A stretch of DNA of 64,000 nucleotides from Megalonaias nervosa (GCA_016617855.1 JAECUM010092841.1:1-64000); one strand, 5' to 3'. Positions 1 to 9,992 are shown, counted from the stretch's first letter. The notes: generated by a model not told the origin, from the sequence alone. A program made the numbers and translations.

Positions 1-1308
1 TCATGTCCAAAAGAATCGAATGTTCCGAATAATTGTTCGCAATACCTATTAAAGTGACCTAACCCATCAAATGGGAAATAACTTAATTCTTCTAAGATCC
101 CACCTGCCCCCCCCCCCGCCAGTGAGAAATTACCCCAAGTTATCAACAGGTTTTATTATTAGAATCTTGACAACATCTATTTGCAGATCCTATGCAATCT
201 ACAGGCACACATAATATATTAAAATAGATATATACCAGTGTATAAAATTAACTATGGATTATCTTTACAGCTTCCTTAGACTAGTTTGCTATACGAGTGG
301 TTTTTACTTTTATTTGGAACAAGTCCATGCCTTTTTCTTGGCGGACACATCGATCAGAAATATTGGGGTTGGGTGGGGGTTAGAGCAACATAAATTGAAG
401 AGATAAAAATTCAAACCAAACAAATTAATGCGTAAGTAGATGATGTAGTTATATAGTGTTTTTAAAAATACCGTCAAACCAGATCATTGGCACTGTAAGG
501 CGGTACACGTACCGGCAGAATCCCTACCACAATGTAAACATAGACCGGGTAAAGCTCAAAAACCAAGCGATAAGGCAGGGCTACCAGCTGGTGCCTATTG
601 CGAGTACCTGCACAATAATGAATGACACAGGTTATTTCGCGTGTTCAGAGATTTTTTTTTTACTATTTTACGAGGTTATTCCATACTACCATAAACTCCC
701 ATGAATACTGTTTAGTACGCCTGTTCCTAAATGGCTAATAACACGATCTGAGAAATATCTTCCCAACACCAATTCCCCATAACCTAACAAATACTTACTA
801 AAATGTACCAATGCTATTAATGGAGTTTACATACAAATATCACATATTATAGGTTTGTAACAATACATATGGCACGTTTCAATTCACACACACACTTGCT
901 GAGTTTCCTTTTAATGAAAAATTTATACAACGAGTGGTATATCATTGATACATTGATACAGCGTACATACTGTACATATATTTTATTTATATCACATACA
1001 AATACATATATTTGACCTTTGAACGGAGTTCAGATTTACTACAGGCAGCCGTGTATTGACCTAGTCAATGAACTCCTCACATCCCCAAGTGTGTCCGCTA
1101 CAAAATGTAGTTCTCTGCCGTAGTAGCTATTTACAATTACCTCTGCATATTGATAAGTTGATTGTTTTCTTTTCTTGGTTTCTATTTTTCTCCACATTGA
1201 TTAAATCAATATAATACACACTTATGATTTAAACATGAAAGATGGTTGTAATGATAAAAGTAGAGCAGTAACAACACTTGGATAGCTACACCATTCAAAT
1301 ACCGGCGC
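1..1308. other. Unassigned AT-rich sequence
   Basis: No gene, LTR or recognisable repeat seen. A C-run lies at about 109-117 and a short open frame at 456-704, but that frame has no recognisable motif and an ordinary chance length. The stretch stops where the left arm of the large inverted repeat begins. Confidence 0.6.
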
Positions 1309-1440
1309 ATGGAAATTAATGTGGAATAGAAACTAAGCCAACTGACGAACCAACAAGAGGTAATTAAAATATTTTAATATATTTACAGTTGATCTAGGTC
1401 ATTATTCTGCTTTAGCAACAGTACAACCGACCACAAACTG

Positions 1441-1458
1441 TCTCTCTCTCTGTCTCTC

Positions 1459-1540
<82 letters not shown>

Positions 1541-1598
1541 GTTTGACTTTAAAACTCTGTCTCTGTCTGTCTGTCTGTCTGTCTATCTGTCTCTCATC
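1441..1598. repeat. TC / TCTG microsatellite block
   Basis: Pure TC and TGTC runs from 1441 to about 1538, then a second TCTG block at 1559-1595. The block sits inside the left inverted-repeat arm. The matching arm carries shorter runs at 9628-9700 and 9834-9862, so the repeat length changed after the arms separated. Confidence 0.95.
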
Positions 1599-1714
1599 CT
1601 TTGGTCGGTTTGACTTAACTTTTACCATCATTCATAAGTCAAAAGATATTGTCGGAAAATCTTCTACGTTGGCCATTTCATAGATTTTAGCCCGTATCCT
1701 GCTACGACGGTCAA

Positions 1715-1741
1715 GAGAGAGAGAGAGAGAGAGAGAGAGAC
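1715..1741. repeat. (GA)n microsatellite
   Basis: About 13 GA units in the left arm of the inverted repeat. The counterpart is the TC run near 9660-9700. Confidence 0.95.
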
Positions 1742-2382
1742 CTTTGGACATTTTCATATTTAAATAATAATAATCGATTTTTTAGAACATTATGGTATGT
1801 TTAAGAAAAAACAAAAAATACATAACATTAAATATATCACAGTATGTGTACCACGTAACCGAGGAATTTACTGGTTTGCAACATTGTATCATTGATAAAC
1901 ACTGTTGATAAATCCCAAGGAAAGTGCACATCGTTACGACGAACCATATTCTTGTAGGTTACTTGGTGTAATTTCTATTTCAAGGTTTTAATCCAGCCCA
2001 AATTCCTTTTCTCTCTCATTCCACATTTCTGCGCAGTTTGTACGTTATGCTTGAGAGGGGAGGGGAGAACAGAAAGCAGAAAGGATTGGGATGAAAATGT
2101 GTACCATATTAAATTAATTTCGAAAACGGGGATTATTAATACTTTTCATCATTATTTTTCATACGTCACTAGAAAATAATGTGTGGAAATTGATCATTGA
2201 TCTAGAATCAACTGCAGACGCTCGTGAGAATGTTTATATATGCGTATTATTGCGCCATGGGCGGATCACAATTTAATATACCAATAGTATTGGTATATCA
2301 AAATTGCTTTATACCAACACTTTAAATGCATGTTATTTTTTAATGTGTGTGGTATATATATTTAATGTGTGTGGTATATATA

Positions 2383-2404
2383 CTTATATATATATATATA
2401 TATA

Positions 2405-2463
<59 letters not shown>
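2383..2463. repeat. (TA)n microsatellite abutting the LTR
   Basis: A run of about 80 bp of TA with one CC interruption, ending exactly where the gypsy LTR begins at 2464. It lies between the inner edge of the inverted-repeat arm and the LTR, and is absent on the other side. It was probably the insertion target of the element. Confidence 0.95.
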
Positions 2464-2467
<4 letters not shown>

Positions 2468-3408
2468 ACGTGTAGGCTCGTACAAAAGTAACAAAAGAAA
2501 AGAGCGAAGTTAACAAGCTTTGTAAATTTTAACAAAATAATTTATTTGCCTAGAAAACAAGATAAAAATATGAAATAGGACTTACGGTTTCTGCATATAA
2601 TCCAAAAATTAATCCTAGAATTGAAAAAATATAAGTCCTATCACTAAACAGTTCTAATTGAATCCAGGTTCGAATCTCGATGAAGTTCCAATATGGAGGC
2701 GATGATGTCATATGAGGTCGTTGTACTGATAACTGTTCATCGATGAATCACAATTTATAGTGTTCTGTTTAGAATTCCAGATTAAATTTCCACTAAATGT
2801 CTTTGTCTCTGAAATTTTATAAAGAAAAGCACTTGTTTTATTTTCCAGAGAATATAAATTATTAAATCCCAAAAAATAGATGAACTTTAAAAGCAAACTG
2901 GTATCAGCAATAAAAAAAAACACCTGGAGCTCTTAAAGGTGTAGGATACGACTGGCAAATCTACTAGAAATCGTCTGTCTTAACCCACGATTTTCGATCA
3001 CATGGTGGCTCACGTGACGGGGCTACGTGATAACTAGTTTGAACAGCGCAGTTTTAAAAAAATGCCATTTAGCACGTAGTCCAAAATAACCCTAGCTAAG
3101 AATCAGATTCTCACGCTGGAAATAAATAAAAAAGAAAGGCTGTTTACAACTTAGCTAACACGAGGGCCGAACATGACCTTGGTAATAGCCAATCGTTTTC
3201 ATTCAATGTTTACAAATGTCTCAACCAAGGTGAGCTAAACATTGTGATAAAGCAACCTTTACGTTCTAATCAGGTCAAGTGAATTTTCGGAAAAATAGTC
3301 AAATCCCGTGAAAATTATCATTACAATAAAATGTAATGAAACAAAAATAAAATTAAAAAAAAGAATTTAAAACTAACACACAAGCAATTTAATTACATAT
3401 ACGTAACA
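2464..3408 (-). repeat. 3' LTR of gypsy copy 1
   Basis: On the minus strand it starts TGTTACGTATATG and ends ACACGTAACA, with TGTTA...TAACA termini and 945 bp length. It matches 8197-9030 and 44,916-45,834 along its length. The flanking polypurine tract at 3409-3418 fixes it as the 3' LTR of a minus-strand element. Confidence 0.95.
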
Positions 3409-3420
3409 CTTCCCCCCCCA
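3409..3420 (-). other. Polypurine tract of gypsy copy 1
   Basis: On the minus strand the bases just before the 3' LTR read TATGGGGGGGGAAG. This is the plus-strand primer site expected next to a 3' LTR, and copy 2 has the same site at 44,906-44,915. Confidence 0.85.
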
Positions 3421-3545
3421 TAAAGGAAAGAAAGATTTATGTAATAAAGCTTTCTTTTTACCATATGTAAATTATACATGAGGTAAAACAAAATTGCATA
3501 AGAAAACTCTTATGAATTATACAAAGTGTACATGAAATAATATTT

Positions 3546-4815
3546 CTATACACGGGAAAGTACATCTGCAATCAAATTGGCTTTTACTTTGATGTGCCTG
3601 ATGTCAAGATTATATTCTTGTAACAATAAACTCCACCTTAATAATCTTTGATTTTTATTTTTCATCTTGTCGATGAAAGTAAGGGGGTCGTGATCACTAA
3701 ACACAACAACCGGAGAAGGGGCTGAACTAATGTAAACGTCAAAATGCTGTAAAGCCAATATTAAAGCCAAACATTCCTTCTCGATTGTTGAGTAATTTCT
3801 TTGGTGCTTATTTAATTTCTTAGAGAAATAGCACACTGGGTGATCAACAGCATTTTTATCTTTTTGAATCAATACTGCTCCAACCCAACATCACTTGCAT
3901 CAACAGATAATTTAAAAGACTGACTGAAATTTGGAGCTATAAGAAATGGTGCACTTTTGAGTATGGCTTTTAACCTATCAAAAGCCTCCTAACATTTTTC
4001 CGTCCAAAGAAACTTGTTTTTCGTACTCAAAAAGTTTATCAGGGGTTCAGCAATATTAGAAACATTGGAACAAAATTTCCGATAGTGTCCAGGCATACCT
4101 AAAAATCGCATCAGTTCCTTTTTACTGTTTTACTGACAGGCACAGGGAAATCAGAGATAGCCTTGACCTTAGCATCTATAGGTTTAACTTGACCACGTCC
4201 CACAATATGACCTAGAAATGTCACACAAGCACGGCAGAACTCACTTTTAGATAAATTGATTGTCAAATTTGTAACAGTGAGTCTGTCAAAGAATTTCCGA
4301 ATCGTGGCTAGATGTTCTTTCTAGGTGTCGTTGTAGATGATAACATCATCGATGTAAGCATCACAATTATCTAGACCAGAGGTAATCATATTCATCAAGC
4401 GTTAAAAATTTCTTGGGGAACCCTTGATCCCGAACGGCATTACTTTATATTGATAGAGTCCATCTGGAGTCACAAATGCCGAAATTTCCTTTGCCCTTTC
4501 CGTTAGTGGAATTTGCCAAAATCCTTTCAGAAGGTCAAATTTGGTGACGTACTTGGCATTTCCAATTTTATCAATACAGTAATCGATTCTTGGTAATGGA
4601 AATGAATCTGTTTTTGTCACACTATTCACCTTCCTATAATCAGTGCACATACTGAAAGTTTGATCTGGTTTCGGAACAAGTATACATGGTGAACTCCAGT
4701 CACTTTTACTGGGCTCTATGAAATCGTTCTCCAACAAATACTGAATTTCCATTTTCAAGTATTCCTGTTTGAGAGGGTTCATCCTGTATGGGTGTTGTTT
4801 CACAGGTTTTGAATC
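3546..4815 (-). pseudogene. Gypsy reverse transcriptase and RNase H (broken)
   Basis: C-terminal part of pol, which copies element RNA to DNA in virus-like particles. The RT fingers and palm are open over 4402-4803, with visible segments such as VPKPDQTF, MCTDYRKVNS, KFDLLKGFWQIPL and YQYKVMPFG. The catalytic YIDD lies near 4338-4366, after an in-frame stop at about 4400. RNase H is open over 3546-3872 with FSKKLNKHQRNYSTIEKECLA and FSDHDPLTF, which contain the Glu and one Asp of the active site; the first Asp lies just upstream in VDASDVG. Further breaks are a 7-bp duplication near 4120-4130, a stop near 3990 and a frameshift near 3880. No integrase follows: the frame ends about 130 bp before the LTR. 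The homologous frame in copy 2 lies at 43,490-44,779. Confidence 0.92.
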
Positions 4816-4868
4816 TACAATTTCAACGTCATGAAAAATTTTGTTTGTCTTGGAAACAAGTGCTCATA

Positions 4869-5090
4869 TTAGAATAATAACTGTTTAAGTTCATTCCTTT
4901 CTTGATGTTGCAAATGTAAAAGTCTCTGGTCCAGATTTTTCATAATTTCCGAATTCCGAAGATTTGTTGCTCCATGATCAACAGTGTCCGATTGAATTTC
5001 TTCAGTTAAATCCTCAGTTTGTGGGACAGGTACAACTAAATTAATTGTATGATTTACCTGGTTATCTCTCTCAATATATTTGTACTCCAT
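4869..5090 (-). pseudogene. Gypsy pol linker between integrase and RT
   Basis: A 73-residue open segment rich in Glu, Gln and Asn (for example LDQRLLHLQHQERNEL), located between the integrase C-terminus and the RT fingers. I recognise no domain. Its place corresponds to the connector expected when integrase lies upstream of RT, and the end resembles the helical lead-in common just before gypsy RT. The assignment rests on position. Confidence 0.5.
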
Positions 5091-5099
5091 TAATTTATT

Positions 5100-5577
5100 T
5101 AGATCAGAGTACTATTATTATAATTTAAGTCATTCATTTTCTTCTTAACTTTGTAAGAGCCGTAAAATCTAATTTGAAGAAAATTGTGAAGAATGAGCAC
5201 GAGAGAATGAACTCAATTACAAGACTCAAAACTTGTCTCAAGTAAAGTTCAGTGAAACCGTAATTTCACTTTTGACTTGAATTGCTGAGTGCCAAATTCA
5301 AGCATTACAAGCAGGAATATTCCAGATCTAAAATTTGACCCTTGATCCGATTGGACAGAATTAGGAAGGCCAAATTGAGTAAAAATCTTTATCAAAGCTT
5401 TTATTATGGTTTTGGTTTTAATATTCCTCAAAGGAATTACCTCTGGGAATCTTGATGACGCACACATAATGGTCAACAAATATTGGTTGCCTGACTTGGT
5501 CTTAGGTAAGGGACCAACACAGTCTACCATAATTCTGCTAAATGGTTCGTCAAATGCAGGAATAGGTTGCAGATGAG
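5100..5577 (-). pseudogene. Gypsy integrase core and GPY/F-like end, internally deleted
   Basis: The integrase inserts element DNA into the host genome. The frame at 5249-5530 holds the first catalytic Asp in MVDCVGPLPKTKSGNQYLL and the second in QSDQGSNF. The segment that should carry the third residue (Glu) is missing: the frame loses similarity near 5265, and by about 5150 the sequence already reads FYGSYKVKKKMNDLNY, like the GPY/F module found at the C-terminus of many gypsy integrases. The middle of the integrase was therefore deleted. A one-base change in a C-run near 5605 also puts this core out of frame with the H2C2 zinc finger encoded just upstream. The enzyme cannot work. Confidence 0.85.
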
Positions 5578-5579
5578 CC

Positions 5580-7427
5580 TTAGGTATCTTCTGATTGGGG
5601 TTTTCCTACCATTTGACAAGTATGACAAGATCTACAAAATTTACAAATATCACTTTTGATTTTTGGCCAATAAAACTGATTCAAGATCTTGTGATAAGGT
5701 TTATTAATCCCTAAATGACCAGCCAGAAGAGTTTCGTGGGCCAGACTAAGTATTTCCTGTCTGTAAGATTTTGGAACTACAATCTGATAGTTCACTGACC
5801 ACTCGTCACCAGCAGGTACCTCGGGAGGTCTCCATTTTCTCATAAGAATTCCATTTTTAATGAAATAACAGACAGGTACTTCAGTGGCTTCAGTTTCACT
5901 AATGGCCCTCTGAAACAAACAGGAGATCTCAGGATCTTTTTCCTGTTCGACGACAAGTGATTGTCGTTTGTCACCCTGATTAGATAAAAGAGAATGAGTA
6001 TTTAAAAGAGGATCACTGTGATCAATACCTTTTGATTGATCCAAATTAGGAGTGAAAGTGACCTCATCAAAAGCCTGACCAATACATGTGTCAGCTAAAG
6101 GAATATTTTCCTTATCAAAATCATTCTCAAGAGCTTTCTTTGCCATAGCTCTAGTAACTGCACAAGCTGGATATAAATCAGGGTATTCTTTTTCAATAGG
6201 ATCAACTTTCTGATCCAAAGAAGGCTTGTCAGTTACATGTGGATTAACCATAACCTTGCCTCCAGCTAGGTCGTTGCCTAGCAACAAATGAATGCCCTCA
6301 ACGGGTAAAGAAGAAACTAAGTCTGATGACAAATTTACAGAATGGAGAGGAACATTAACGAAGCCGCACTCTACTCCCTGAATAAGAACCCTCTCATTAG
6401 AAGAAGACTTATCAGAAAAAGGCAAAGTACCTGATAATAAAAGACTCTGAGAAGCTCCTGTATCCCTTAAAATTTTAATAGGGATAGGATTGGCCAAATC
6501 ACCCAAGAGTGATATTGAACCCTTCGACATGAATGGTTCATAATTCTCCATAATAAAATCAGATTGGGGTTTATTAGACCCAACAAATGTATTACTTTCA
6601 ATACATGACCGTGACCTTGACCTCTTAGAAATAAGAGCATTTGGGATAGGTCTATCTTGATTCTGATGCCTATATTTCACTTTGAAGCAATCAGAAATGA
6701 CGTGTCCTTTTTTCTTGCAATAGGTACAAGAAGGAATAGACAAGGATTTTGAATCAAGTTTATCAGACGCTTGATGTTTAAAAGTTGTGCCAGATTGAAT
6801 TTTAGAAGGAGTCGTATTAGGCTGAAATACCTTTCTACCAGTAGATTGCTGAGTGAAAGATTTGCCTACAACAGGAACTTTATGAGTTAAGGAATACTCA
6901 TCAGCAGCAAGAGCAGCATTTTCCAAGGTTTCGATCGTATGCTCTTCAAGATGAGTCTTAATGTCATTAGGAACACAGTTCTTGAACTCTTCAAGTAATA
7001 CAAGTTGTTTGATATTTTCATAATCATGTTCAACTTTCTTGGCTAAGCACCATCTCTCAAATAACTGCTCTTTTTCTCTTGCATATTCGACATAAGTTTG
7101 TCCAGATTTTTTTCTATAGTTCCTGAGTTTTTGCCAATAAACCTCAGGGACTAACGCATAATCCTTTAAAATGGATTCATTAACTACATCATAGTCAGCA
7201 CTTTGATGAACTGACATTGAATGGCAAATATCACTAGCTTTACCAGTTAGTACACATTGTAGTAACTGAGTCCAATGCTCCCTTGGCCATTTCAAATTTT
7301 CCGCAACTTTTTCAAAACGAGGAAAATATTTGTCTACTTCTTTTTCTGTAAAAGTGGGCACTAACCTGATATTTCTTGTAATGTCAAAACTTGAATTTTG
7401 TATGTGAAGTGGAAATGTGCTTTTCAC
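5580..7427 (-). CDS. Gypsy capsid, CCHC knuckle, protease and integrase zinc finger
   Basis: A 615-residue open frame. Residues ~31-180 form a helical capsid segment (FPRFEKVAENLKWPREHW through LAADEYSLTHK) resembling the SCAN-type capsid fold reported for Gmr1-like gypsy elements. A nucleocapsid knuckle C-X2-C-X4-H-X4-C uses C234, C237, H242 and C247. The aspartic protease active site is DTGAS at 322-326, with a hydrophobic LLLGNDLAGG at 381-390. The C-terminus carries an integrase H2C2 finger with H564, H571, C601 and C604. The frame then stops at 5580, before the integrase core, through an apparent one-base slip. Having capsid, protease and integrase zinc finger in one frame, with RT far downstream, is the main evidence for the unusual gene order. 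The Met at 7427 is only the first in this frame; the true gag start is upstream. Confidence 0.92.
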   Translation of the reverse strand: MKSTFPLHIQNSSFDITRNIRLVPTFTEKEVDKYFPRFEKVAENLKWPREHWTQLLQCVLTGKASDICHSMSVHQSADYDVVNESILKDYALVPEVYWQKLRNYRKKSGQTYVEYAREKEQLFERWCLAKKVEHDYENIKQLVLLEEFKNCVPNDIKTHLEEHTIETLENAALAADEYSLTHKVPVVGKSFTQQSTGRKVFQPNTTPSKIQSGTTFKHQASDKLDSKSLSIPSCTYCKKKGHVISDCFKVKYRHQNQDRPIPNALISKRSRSRSCIESNTFVGSNKPQSDFIMENYEPFMSKGSISLLGDLANPIPIKILRDTGASQSLLLSGTLPFSDKSSSNERVLIQGVECGFVNVPLHSVNLSSDLVSSLPVEGIHLLLGNDLAGGKVMVNPHVTDKPSLDQKVDPIEKEYPDLYPACAVTRAMAKKALENDFDKENIPLADTCIGQAFDEVTFTPNLDQSKGIDHSDPLLNTHSLLSNQGDKRQSLVVEQEKDPEISCLFQRAISETEATEVPVCYFIKNGILMRKWRPPEVPAGDEWSVNYQIVVPKSYRQEILSLAHETLLAGHLGINKPYHKILNQFYWPKIKSDICKFCRSCHTCQMVGKPQSEDT

Positions 7428-7481
7428 TTGCCAGCTCTATTTCTTTCATTCTAATTTGAAATTCCCTTTCATCCTTCTCTT

Positions 7482-7549
<68 letters not shown>

Positions 7550-8078
7550 CTCAAATTGTAATTTATTTTGTTTATCATTCTCTCTTTCCTGTCTCTCTCT
7601 CTCTCCTCTTGTTCCAATTGTAATTGTTTATCTTTCTCCTCTCCTGTCTCTCTCTCTCCTCTTTTTCAAATTGCAATTGCAATTGCTTCTCTTCTAATTG
7701 CAACTGCAATTGTTTCTCTCTCTCTTTCTCTCTTTCCTCTTTCTGAAGTTCGAGCTTCCTTAACTCCAATTCCATCTTGTATTTCATTTTTAATTCCATT
7801 ACTTTTATGTCAGAGTCTGATACAAACTTACTGACCGAAGCCAAAACACTTTTATCGAAAACATTCTTCTCTACCAAATACTGAATCAAAATGTTTTTAA
7901 TTTCTTGCCTCGTTAAGGATGCTTTTGCCTCAGAAAGATCGTGTTTTCTGGCAAGTTCAAGCAATTCATCTTTTTTCAAACTATCCAACTGCTTCTGAGT
8001 AGGACTAGAAAGAAAAGTCTCCACTTTTGATGACACTGTGAATAAAAGCCTGTTGTTTTCACTAAAGATTTCAAACAA
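7384..8078 (-). pseudogene. Gypsy gag N-terminus with expanded Arg-Glu coiled coil
   Basis: The first ATG after the leader, at 8078, opens 167 residues. They include a SAP-like stretch (LKKDELLELARKHDLSEAKA, LTRQEIKNILIQYLVEK) and then a long charged helix (MELELRKLELQKEEREKERE). The helix continues in a second frame (7384-7617), where a (TC)n microsatellite at 7491-7543 encodes alternating Arg-Glu. It ends in KDEREFQIRMKEIELASEKH and passes into the capsid frame by another shift with a 43-bp overlap. The two frameshifts lie in or beside the dinucleotide run, so replication slippage is the likely cause. The SAP resemblance is by eye and tentative. Confidence 0.8.
7491..7543. repeat. (TC)n microsatellite inside gag
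   Basis: About 26 dinucleotide units within coding sequence, read on the minus strand as (Arg-Glu)n. Shorter TC-rich patches follow at 7590-7605, 7645-7660 and 7713-7735 and encode further charged residues of the same helix. Confidence 0.95.
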
Positions 8079-8196
8079 AATGTAAAATAGTACTTGGAAT
8101 TTAAAACCTAGGGGAATTTAAATTTCAAAAAACAATTTTCTGAAATATCTTAACCAAAATTCATATATCCCGAGGACGAGAACCCCAATTTTCCTT
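8079..8196 (-). other. Gypsy leader with candidate primer-binding site
   Basis: Untranslated leader between the 5' LTR and the gag ATG. On the minus strand the sequence starts nine bases after the LTR with TGGGGTTCTCGTCC, which begins with the TGG expected of a tRNA primer-binding site. I cannot match it to a particular tRNA, so the call is only positional. Confidence 0.45.
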
Positions 8197-9030
8197 TGTT
8201 ATGTGTAGGCTCGTACAAAAGTAACAAAAAAAAAGTGAAGTCAACAAGCTTGTAAAATTTAACAAAATAATTTATTTCCCTAGAAAACAAGATAAAAATA
8301 TGAAATAGGACTTCCGGTTTCTGCATATAATCCAAACATTAATCCTAGAATTGAAAAAATATAAGTCCTATCACTAAACAGTTCTAATTGAATCCAGGTT
8401 CGAATCTCGATGAAGTTCCAAAATGGAGGCGATGACGTCAGTTGAGGTCGTTGTACTGATAACAGTTCCTCGATGAATCACAATTTATAATGTTCTGTTT
8501 AGAATTCCAGATTAAATTTCCACTAAATGTCTTTGTCCCAGAATTTTTGTAAAGAAAAGCACTTGTTTGGTTTTCCAGAGAATATAAATTATTAAATCCC
8601 AAAAACAGATGAACTTTAAAAACAAACTGGCATCAACAATAAAAAAAAAACACCTTGAGCTCTTAAAGGTGTAGGATACGACTGGCAAATCTACTAGAAA
8701 TCGTCTGTCTTAACCAACGATTTTCGATCACATGGTGGCTCACGTGACGGGGCTACGTGATAACTAGTTTGAACAGCGCAGTGAAACAAAATGCCATTTA
8801 GCACGTAGTCCAAAATAACCCTAGCTAAGAATCAGATTCTCACGCTGGAAATAAAAAGAAAGGCTGTTTACAACTTAGATTACACGTGGGCCGAACATGA
8901 CCTTTGTAATAGCCAATCGTTTTCATTCAATGTTTACACACGTCTCAACCGGTGAGCTAAAAATAGTGATAAAGCAACCGTTGCGTTCTAATCAGGTCAA
9001 GTGAATTTTCCTAAAAATAGTCAAATAACA
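8197..9030 (-). repeat. 5' LTR of gypsy copy 1, outer end truncated
   Basis: Matches the left LTR from its internal edge (TGTTATGTGTAGGCTCG on the plus strand) to about 9025. It then lacks the last stretch present in the left LTR (about 3310-3400) and ends TCAAATAACA, immediately followed by the inner edge of the right inverted-repeat arm. Length is 834 bp against 945. The lost segment is the outer, U3 end. Confidence 0.9.
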
Positions 9031-9661
9031 TAGCATTTAATGTGTTGGTATAAAGCAATTTGATATGCTAATACTATTGGTGTATCAAATTGTGATCCAC
9101 TCATGGCGCAATAATACACATATATAAACATTCTGGCGACCGTCTGCTGTTGATTCTAGATCAATGATGAATGTTCACACATTAATTATCAGTGCTGTAT
9201 GAAAATAATGATAGAAGTTAATAATCTTCGTTTTCTATATGAATTTAATATGGTACACATTTTCATCACAATCCTTTCTACTTTCTGTTCCCCATCCCCT
9301 CTCATGCATAACGAACAAACCACGCAGAAACGTGGAGTAAGAGAGAAAATGAATTTGGGCTGGATTAAAACCTTGAAATAGAAATTACACGACGTAACCT
9401 TCAAGAATATGGTTCGTCGTAACGATTCGTGTACACTTTCCTTTGGATTTATGTACAGTGTTTATCAATGATACAAAGTTGCAAACTATGTCGACATTTT
9501 ACAGTAAATTCCTCGGTTACGTGATACACATACTGTGATGTATTTAATGTTTTGCTGTTGTTTCTTAAACATACTATAATGCTCTAAAAATCGATTATTA
9601 TTAATTGAATAAGAAAATGTCCAAAGGCCTCTCTCTTTCTCTCTGTCTGTCTGTCTGTCTG

Positions 9662-9702
<41 letters not shown>

Positions 9703-9829
9703 ACAAATCGTAGCAAGATATCGGCTAAAATCTATGAAATGACGAACGTAGAGGATTTTCGTTTGTGTCATCCCACGATATCTCTGGACTTATGAATGAC
9801 GGTGAAAGTTAAGTCAAACCGACGAAATG

Positions 9830-9865
<36 letters not shown>

Positions 9866-9992
9866 ATGGTCGGTGGTACTGTTACTAAAGCAGAATAATA
9901 ACTTAAATCAAATTTAAATATATTTAAATATTTTAATTACCTCTTGATGGTTCGTCATTTCACTTAGCTTCTATTCCACATTAATGTCCATG
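9031..9992 (-). repeat. Right arm of the ~1 kb inverted repeat
   Basis: Reverse complement of 1309-2330 with scattered substitutions. It starts directly at the truncated gypsy LTR with 'tagcatttaatgtgttgg' and ends at 'ccacattaatgtccatg'. It carries its own TC/TCTG microsatellites at 9628-9700 and a GA run at 9834-9862. Short open frames here are shadows of low-complexity sequence. Confidence 0.85.

Larger units (their letters stand above)
1309..2330 (+). repeat. Left arm of a ~1 kb inverted repeat
   Basis: Read on the plus strand, this arm matches the reverse complement of 9031-9992 almost throughout. Shared landmarks, in order, are the outer edge 'catggaaattaatgtgg', 'aaccaacaagaggtaatta', the TC/TCTG microsatellite block, 'aaaatcgattatt'-like sequence, 'cattgatctagaatcaac', 'ttattgcgccat' and the inner edge 'ttataccaacac'. 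The arms differ by scattered substitutions and by microsatellite length, so this is an old or diverged pair and not a trivial copy. Between the arms lies a whole gypsy retrotransposon. No target-site duplication is evident at the outer edges, and no transposase is visible. It could be the terminal repeats of a foldback or long-TIR DNA element, or an inverted duplication. Confidence 0.85.
2464..9030 (-). mobile_element. Ty3/gypsy LTR retrotransposon, Gmr1-like gene order (copy 1)
   Basis: Two direct LTRs (2464-3408 and 8197-9030) bracket a minus-strand internal region. Read 5' to 3' on the minus strand it encodes gag N-terminus with coiled coil, a SCAN-like capsid segment, a CCHC knuckle, an aspartic protease (DTGAS), an integrase H2C2 zinc finger and core with GPY/F-like end, reverse transcriptase (YIDD) and RNase H, followed by the polypurine tract and 3' LTR. 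Integrase therefore precedes reverse transcriptase. That is the order of Ty1/copia and, within Ty3/gypsy, of Gmr1-like elements. The LTRs have different lengths, the right one lacking about 100 bp at its outer end, and no matching target duplication is seen. Frames are broken in gag, integrase, RT and RNase H, so the copy is dead. A second copy lies at 43,472-45,834. Confidence 0.93.

Noticed and set aside
1383..1631. Arg-Glu-rich minus-strand frame in the left inverted arm
   Set aside because: Encoded by TC microsatellites only; the matching frame in the other arm differs in length and has no conserved flanks.
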